DNA of 10,638 bases. Origin: JAYWDA01 sp043779185 (GTDB lineage Bacteria; Bdellovibrionota; Bdellovibrionia; Bdellovibrionales; Bdellovibrionaceae). The notes below the pieces were generated by a model. The model was not told the DNA's origin and ran no database searches. It saw nothing but the letters and a program-made list of their open reading frames with translations. Shown piece by piece: positions 6,223-10,638 of the stretch. The position numbers and the translations under genes were made by a program. The number at the start of each line of letters is the position of its first letter. Within the stretch, counting starts at the first letter, position 1. The DNA lies in NCBI GenBank assembly GCA_043779185.1, contig JAYWEQ010000193.1:1-10638 (forward strand), given 5' to 3'.

Positions 6223-7572
6223 AAAACGAGTCTCTTCAACTTCACTGTCGGCAATCCAACCTTCTTCATCCAGTTCCGCACTTCTGACAAAGACCCAAGC
6301 GCCTTCGCGCTTAAGAATTTGCATTTGCGGTGCCGATCCAAAAGATCGAATCAACGCCACTTTCTTTTGACAGGATAGACCCGCACACTCGCGTAAAAAT
6401 CCATAAGCCTTGTTGGATTTTAGGGCCACTAAAGAATTTTGCAGTTGAACCGCTGGAATCATCCATTGATAAAAAGTTTTTTGTGGCCGCGAATGCCCAC
6501 CGTATAAATATCCCTCAGTGCCTTGATAATTGGTTTTAACGTAAACTTCTTGGTCGACGCCTTGAACCTTGATCTGATCGACCCGCAACTGAGCGCCCTT
6601 CGCCACACGGAAAATAATTTTTCCATCGCTAAGACCCCTCAGATTAATGCCAAATTCTGCCGCCACTTCAATCATTTCGCCTTCATGATAAGCCGTGATT
6701 GACTCGATCGGATGGGGGGGACTTTGCGGCACAGGCTGCGGCGGGATCGCTTTTCCAGGCGGCGCACAAGGTCGCACCCCTTCAGCTAAACATTTAATGT
6801 CGACCGAAACCGGAGCCTTCGGGTCAGCCACAAAAGTCAGCCAAGATTTAGCATCATACTTTGCTAAAAACTGTTGATCGCCCGCCGTGTTTTTATTTTT
6901 CCATCGACAGATGGAACCTGGTCCCCCGTTATAGGCCGACCAAGCGGCTCGCGTTCGATTTTTATAATCGCTGGGAGAATTGATACAAGACGCTGTGGCC
7001 GATTTTGTCCAGCTGGCATAAAAAATATCCAATCCATACATCATGTTGTAAATCAGATCGACGCCTTTTCCTTCTTTTAAAGCCGCCGTATGGGAACGGT
7101 CATCGACTTGCATCATTCCATGTCCATGCAAATTATCCCCACGCATATATCTGACAACTCCATCGGTGCCATTGCGGTAGTGACTCCAAAAACTTTCCTG
7201 ATTGGCTAAAGCAAAAATTCCTTCAACAAATGAGTTCACTTCGACCGCTGAGGCCGCAGGGTTCCTTTTTTGAATATAATAGCGACCCACATCGCGCAAG
7301 ACGGGGTACATTGACGTGAGGTACTTTTGTCGTCCAATGTTGGCGGCCTCAGCGTCACTGAACAGCACCGTGCCATACTGGCTTTTTGTCTGAGGCGTGC
7401 TGGCTAAGGGACTGACGTTGCAGCTTTTTGGAGCCGTTCCAAAGTTCCAACTACCACCAATCGCATTCGTGCAAGTCAGATCACCAGCGCTGACATTAAT
7501 AGGGGCCATGAGAAAACCGCCTCCGAAAAGAACGGACTTTAAAAACGAAAATCTTATTTGAGTGTTGGGCAT
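6220..7572 (-). CDS. Secreted lytic-transglycosylase-like protein with C-terminal SH3 domains
   Basis: The 450-aa protein probably cuts peptidoglycan glycan strands in the periplasm or outside the cell. Residues 1-29 are a signal peptide ending in VSA. The lysozyme-like (SLT/family 23-type) domain spans about 75-250, with ALANQESFW (catalytic Glu126 by position), GHGMMQVD (150-157, in the place of the usual G-L-M-Q-V/I) and WSAYNGGPGS (211-220). A Pro-rich linker (270-288) leads to two bacterial-SH3-like segments, about 305-358 and 383-445, which commonly bind cell wall. Eight Cys, in four close pairs (34/51, 196/222, 261/269, 396/401), suggest disulfides in an exported protein. It is the first gene of a coupled operon with a helical anchored protein and a DoxX-like protein. 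The Shine-Dalgarno is weak (AAAAG next to the ATG). It could act in self wall remodelling or on prey wall if the host is a predator. Confidence 0.87.
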   Translation of the reverse strand: MPNTQIRFSFLKSVLFGGGFLMAPINVSAGDLTCTNAIGGSWNFGTAPKSCNVSPLASTPQTKSQYGTVLFSDAEAANIGRQKYLTSMYPVLRDVGRYYIQKRNPAASAVEVNSFVEGIFALANQESFWSHYRNGTDGVVRYMRGDNLHGHGMMQVDDRSHTAALKEGKGVDLIYNMMYGLDIFYASWTKSATASCINSPSDYKNRTRAAWSAYNGGPGSICRWKNKNTAGDQQFLAKYDAKSWLTFVADPKAPVSVDIKCLAEGVRPCAPPGKAIPPQPVPQSPPHPIESITAYHEGEMIEVAAEFGINLRGLSDGKIIFRVAKGAQLRVDQIKVQGVDQEVYVKTNYQGTEGYLYGGHSRPQKTFYQWMIPAVQLQNSLVALKSNKAYGFLRECAGLSCQKKVALIRSFGSAPQMQILKREGAWVFVRSAELDEEGWIADSEVEETRF

Positions 7573-7817
7573 CTTTTTATTACGCCAGAAAACTCTGATT
7601 CCAGAAAGGCCAACACCCTTGAATTAGACACTGGTCGTGCCTTTCGCGAGAATGTACCTATCTTGGTCGCGGGGTCCTTGGATCACATCTGACTTTTTGC
7701 GCCAAAAAAGAGGCTTATTCTCTAATCAGAGCCATTTGAGAAAAAGAAATTAAAAACTTTCTATTTTTTGAGAACCAAAGCTAGACCGACTTGGCCCATC
7801 GAATTATGCTGGCCGCT
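7573..7817. other. Divergent intergenic region between transglycosylase and HEAT operons
   Basis: This stretch must hold promoters for both directions, but I see no convincing -35/-10 pair on either strand. It has A/T-rich runs at 7731-7770, a small hairpin CTCT-AATC-AGAG (7720-7731), and an eight-base inverted repeat CTCTGATT (7593-7600) / AATCAGAG (7724-7731) separated by 123 bases. No open frame of note lies here. Confidence 0.4.
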
Positions 7818-9509
7818 ATGAAAATAAACGTCTTAAGAAATCTAGTTCTGCCTTGGATTCTGTTGTTCACTCTTGCCTTAGGTGGCGCCGTCGTCGCTGG
7901 TGTTCAGTATCATATTCAAGCCAAGGACCACTCCGCCTATTTTATTTCCATCGGTTTAGGAATTTTATTATCTTTGGTCTCCAATATTAATACGCTCAGC
8001 ACGGCTGGAATTTGGATCACCCACTCTTTGCCCAGCTCGCTGAAATATAATTCTTGGCCGTGGATTTTTTCTGCTCTTAAGGCGACTTTTTTGGCAGGCT
8101 TTATTTACTTGATTGGCCAAATGCCATTTGTTCCGCTTTTTTGGCAGGCCTTTGTGATTCCAGTTGTTTTTACATTGGCTGTTTTTGTGATTGTTTGGCG
8201 CTTAATGGGTCCCATTTTAACTTGGTCGTCATCGCTTTCATTAAGTCGAATGGCGGCTTGGTGCCTGAGCCTTCCTGTTTTTTCGTTAGTTCCACTGACA
8301 GCGATCTTTTTGGGCCAGACAATTGTCGGTGCTTATTTTTCCAGTCGACCCGAGCTTGTGATGATGAAAGCTCACGCGCCACCTATCACCATCGCGAAAG
8401 CTTTGCCCGAAGAAAAAGTGAAAGAAAGTCTTCCACCCGTGATCGAAAAACGGGTTGAGTCTTTGAAAGCCCTTGCTGATTCTGGAAAATCTTGCAATGA
8501 GGACAGCAAATTAATCCAAGCGGCGCTTGATCCTAAAGCCCCTGAAGAAGTCGCTTATTGGGGCATCAAGGCTTTAAAATGCGCCGAAATGAAGTCTGTG
8601 GTTGCCTTGCCAAGACTTGTTTCCCTGATGATGAGCCATCCAAGCATCAAAGTTCGCGTCGCTGCGATTGAAGCGATGCCACGCTTTGGTTCTGAAAATG
8701 TAAAGCGGATCGCTTATCTTCTTTACAAACGCATCAACGAAAACAATCCCCCTGAAGTGATTAAAGCGACAGCCCACGTTTTAGGAAGCCTAGGCGACAC
8801 TGAAAGAAAATCAACTTTGCACCGTTTGCAAGCCCTGCTTGATTCGAAGGTGGCTGGCAGTACGGCCGCGGATATTCTTGTGAATCAACTGAAGCAAGAT
8901 GATTTAGTGGCAGAGTACGTTGTTCAAAGCCTCAGCGGAACGGCCGAGACCCGTGACCGAGCTGTCAGCATGATTTGTCAGCTGCCGCCAAAGATGCGAA
9001 TCATGGCAGAGCCCTTTATTGATCAGGTTGTTGCCTCGGTAAAAACGGGCTCTGAACAAGATCCTGCGATGAGAGCCTTGGGTTGTTTAGGAAAATCTGG
9101 ATTTGAAGCCATTCAACAAGAAGTTCTTCGGCCCCAAAAATTAGAGCGCTCTGTTGCAGCCCGAGCTTTGTCTGAAATGGACGTCAAGGATTCGCCCGAA
9201 GCTTTGGAAACAGCCGGGAATTGTGTGCGGGATAAAAATGATCAAGTTCGAAACTTCTGCAGCCATAGTTTAGGAAAAATTGGTGTTCCGGCCCTTCCTA
9301 AAATTTTAGACCTTTTAAAATCGAATGATTCGACAATGAAAGATGCCGGCAAGACAGCTCTTGGATTTCTTAATGATCCCTTAGCCAAGCCAGAGCTTGA
9401 GCGAATTCGAGCCGAAAATTCAGGCTGGATGGCCAATCAAAAGAAACTACAAATTGCTAAAGCCATCGATACCGCCTTGATTAAAATTGACACCGAAGCA
9501 CAGAGGTAA
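7818..9509 (+). CDS. Polytopic membrane protein with C-terminal HEAT-repeat domain
   Basis: The 563-aa protein (counted from ATG 7818) has an N-terminal membrane domain of five helices, about 6-29, 41-57, 82-107, 108-132 and 145-174. A basic/acidic linker (about 190-215) leads to a helical-repeat domain (about 236-551). Repeats of HEAT type are seen in PSIKVRVAAIEAMPRFG (275-291), PEVIKATAHVLGSLGD (312-327), RSVAARALSEMD (444-455), DQVRNFCSHSLGKIG (475-489) and STMKDAGKTALGFLND (505-520). An N-in arrangement with five crossings, supported by Arg-containing loop 4-5, would put the HEAT domain in the periplasm. Its six Cys fit that. HEAT arrays usually bind proteins; the partner is unknown. The start is uncertain: ATG 7806 and TTG 7791 are in frame and none has a good Shine-Dalgarno. 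It leads an operon with two small genes. Confidence 0.83.
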   Translation: MKINVLRNLVLPWILLFTLALGGAVVAGVQYHIQAKDHSAYFISIGLGILLSLVSNINTLSTAGIWITHSLPSSLKYNSWPWIFSALKATFLAGFIYLIGQMPFVPLFWQAFVIPVVFTLAVFVIVWRLMGPILTWSSSLSLSRMAAWCLSLPVFSLVPLTAIFLGQTIVGAYFSSRPELVMMKAHAPPITIAKALPEEKVKESLPPVIEKRVESLKALADSGKSCNEDSKLIQAALDPKAPEEVAYWGIKALKCAEMKSVVALPRLVSLMMSHPSIKVRVAAIEAMPRFGSENVKRIAYLLYKRINENNPPEVIKATAHVLGSLGDTERKSTLHRLQALLDSKVAGSTAADILVNQLKQDDLVAEYVVQSLSGTAETRDRAVSMICQLPPKMRIMAEPFIDQVVASVKTGSEQDPAMRALGCLGKSGFEAIQQEVLRPQKLERSVAARALSEMDVKDSPEALETAGNCVRDKNDQVRNFCSHSLGKIGVPALPKILDLLKSNDSTMKDAGKTALGFLNDPLAKPELERIRAENSGWMANQKKLQIAKAIDTALIKIDTEAQR

Positions 9510-9521
9510 GGCCTTTTTTTT

Positions 9522-9914
9522 ATGAATTCAGATGCGGAATATAAATCAAAATTAAAAAGCGTTTCTAAAGCTTTGGCCGTTATTCATAAAAGCTTATTAG
9601 AAAATGAAATTGAATCTTTAGAGCGCGCTCAGGGGCAAACTTTAACTCCAGGAACGCGACTGCAGCTGCTCATTAACGACCCCGACTTTGCTTGGCTGAG
9701 ACTTCTTAGCCAGTTAATTTCCTCGGTTGATGGCGCGATATTTCAAAAAACCCCAGTGACCCAAGAACAGCTGGAACTTCTTTTAAAACAAACCACTGAT
9801 CTTTTGATTGATCACAAAAATGCAGAATTCAGTGAGCATTTTATTCCCATTTGTCGTACCTTTCCAGATCTGATCGTCGAGTACGGCCGTCTTAAGATGG
9901 CTTTAAAATCTTAA
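9522..9914 (+). CDS. Conserved small helical protein of unknown function
   Basis: The 130-aa product is predicted soluble and almost all helical, without signal peptide or membrane segment. The central block LLINDPDFAWLRLLSQLISSVD (49-70), preceded by ALAVIHKSLLENEIESLE (17-34), resembles a family of uncharacterised proteins found in various proteobacteria, in which a helix with HK-LL is followed by DP-FAWLR and an LI-x-x-D helix. This is from memory and no function is known to me. The gene begins 12 bases after the HEAT-protein gene and ends 15 bases before the flavin reductase gene, so it is almost certainly cotranscribed. The Shine-Dalgarno (AAGG at 9508-9511) overlaps the preceding stop codon and is unusually far, ten bases, from the ATG, across a run of T. 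Confidence 0.75.
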   Translation: MNSDAEYKSKLKSVSKALAVIHKSLLENEIESLERAQGQTLTPGTRLQLLINDPDFAWLRLLSQLISSVDGAIFQKTPVTQEQLELLLKQTTDLLIDHKNAEFSEHFIPICRTFPDLIVEYGRLKMALKS

Positions 9915-9929
9915 TCGAATGAGGTCTTT

Positions 9930-10475
9930 ATGAATCGCATCCTCACCCTTGTCGGTGGCATCTGTAAAAATTCATTAAATAAAAAATTATTTAATGCCAT
10001 CCAAGCGCAGAAGCCAGCGGGTTTTGAAATAGAAGCCTTTGATATTTCGAAGTTGCCTTTTTTTAGCCAGGATTTAGAGGCTGATCTTCCTTTGCCAGTC
10101 AAAGAATTAAAGAATTTGATCCAAGGTTCAGCAGGTATTTTATTCATTACTCCCGAGTACAATCGCTCTTTTCCTGGCGTATTGAAGAACGCATTGGATT
10201 GGGGTTCGCGGCCCTGGGGTCAAAACTCGTGGGATAAAAAACCCGCCGGCATCGTCGGCGCCTCCGTTGGAAACATTGGAACGTTTGGAGCCCAACATCA
10301 CCTAAGGCAGGTCCTAGCTTATTTGAACATGCCCACATTAGGACAACCTGAATTTTATTTGAATGCCGCCCATTCCTTTGATGAACAGGGGAATTTAACG
10401 GACGAAAAAACCAAGGGCTTTATCGATGGCTTTTGGAAAAGTTACGCAGCCTGGGTGCTGAAACAACAAGTGTGA
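9930..10475 (+). CDS. NAD(P)H-dependent FMN reductase (ChrR/YieF-type quinone reductase)
   Basis: The 181-aa cytoplasmic flavoprotein probably transfers electrons from NAD(P)H through FMN to quinones or other acceptors, protecting against redox stress. It has the flavodoxin-like fold of this family. The phosphate loop is GGICKNSLNKKL (9-20), followed by the KLPFFSQDLE strand-turn (41-50) and the signature TPEYNRSFPGVLKNALDW (74-91). GAQHHLRQVLAYLNM (120-134) is another family hallmark. Length is typical (about 180-190 aa). The loop begins GGICK where many relatives have GS-x-R, a mild deviation. GAGG lies five bases before the ATG. It closes the operon of the HEAT protein. Some relatives reduce chromate, but substrate cannot be read from sequence, so I leave the symbol open. 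Confidence 0.93.
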   Translation: MNRILTLVGGICKNSLNKKLFNAIQAQKPAGFEIEAFDISKLPFFSQDLEADLPLPVKELKNLIQGSAGILFITPEYNRSFPGVLKNALDWGSRPWGQNSWDKKPAGIVGASVGNIGTFGAQHHLRQVLAYLNMPTLGQPEFYLNAAHSFDEQGNLTDEKTKGFIDGFWKSYAAWVLKQQV

Positions 10476-10512
10476 CAAGCCCGTCATATCTTCTGAAATT
10501 TTGAAACTGCCC

Positions 10513-10522
10513 CACTTAAGTG
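10513..10522. repeat. Palindrome CACTTAAGTG with adjoining half site
   Basis: The ten bases are a perfect palindrome, and the next bases (TACTTG) add another half site, so that AAGT-GT-ACTT (10518-10527) overlaps it. This could be an operator for a gene beyond the right edge, or chance. No regulator family is recognised. Confidence 0.3.
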
Positions 10523-10586
10523 TACTTGCTTTAACTCGCGCGTCGAATAAGTTCAGTTTTTCTAGAGGCTTATCATCTCCTTGCGG

Positions 10587-10615
10587 CCAAACGAATTCCT
10601 TAGGAATTCGTTTGG
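10587..10615. repeat. Near-perfect 29-base inverted repeat (strong hairpin)
   Basis: Arms CCAAACGAATTCC and GGAATTCGTTTGG, 13 bases each and fully complementary, flank a three-base centre TTA. No U tract follows on either strand, so it is not a standard intrinsic terminator, although it could still end the HEAT operon transcript or work as a regulator-binding or repeat element. It lies 111 bases after the flavin reductase stop, and nothing else is annotated between 10476 and the window end. Confidence 0.7.
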
Positions 10616-10638
10616 TAACAACGAATCATTTAAACACC

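Noticed and set aside
7593..7731. Eight-base inverted repeat CTCTGATT / AATCAGAG in the divergent intergenic region
   Set aside because: The arms are short and 123 bases apart, so chance is a fair explanation and no regulator family fits.
8141..8458. 105-residue plus-strand open frame
   Set aside because: It lies inside the HEAT-protein gene in another frame and its composition (Ser, Cys and Arg rich, no start signal) is typical of a shadow.
10562..10636. Minus-strand frame of 24 codons open to the right edge, ending in TAG, which could be the end of a neighbouring gene
   Set aside because: It is too short to judge, and most of it is the inverted repeat itself, which is unlikely to be coding.
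1..10638. CRISPR array, transposon, phage or toxin-antitoxin module
   Set aside because: No regularly spaced repeats, transposase or integrase motifs, or paired small toxin/antitoxin frames were seen; the genes are ordinary envelope, transport and redox genes.

Overview
This window looks like ordinary chromosome from a Gram-negative bacterium, most plausibly Bdellovibrio or a relative (Bdellovibrionota). That placement is inferred from gene style and content: many exported and envelope proteins, a glycine-zipper OmpA lipoprotein, a secreted transglycosylase with SH3 domains, a membrane-anchored HEAT protein, and moderate GC. No 16S rRNA or other phylogenetic marker is present. I see no rRNA or tRNA gene, CRISPR array, transposase, integrase or phage gene.

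Layout. (1) Positions 125-2144, minus strand: a short Hsp70-family ATPase of the YegD type is followed by an OmpA-family peptidoglycan-associated lipoprotein. (2) Positions 2274-5080, plus strand: a divergent three-gene metal-uptake operon encodes an outer-membrane barrel protein, a periplasmic ZnuA-type metal-binding protein and a ZnuB-type permease. No ATPase gene is present in the cluster. (3) Positions 5088-7572, minus strand: a tightly coupled trio, transcribed right to left, encodes a secreted lytic-transglycosylase-like enzyme, a membrane-anchored helical protein of unknown function and a DoxX-like membrane protein. Both junctions are one-base TGATG overlaps. (4) Positions 7818-10475, plus strand: a divergent operon encodes a five-helix membrane protein with a HEAT-repeat domain, a 130-residue conserved helical protein of unknown function and an NAD(P)H-dependent FMN/quinone reductase. 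(5) The right edge holds a near-perfect 29-base inverted repeat with no gene assigned.

How the parts work together. The metal operon makes sense as one import route: porin, periplasmic capture, inner-membrane permease, with an ATPase borrowed from elsewhere. The transglycosylase operon and the divergent HEAT operon share a 245-base intergenic region. They encode mainly cysteine-containing, probably periplasmic proteins, so they may belong to one envelope-related function, but that link is inference. The most interesting items are the ATPase-less metal transporter headed by its own barrel protein, the coupled transglycosylase/helical protein/DoxX trio facing a polytopic HEAT protein, and the inverted repeat at the right edge. 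I do not find a clearly new defence or mobile system.
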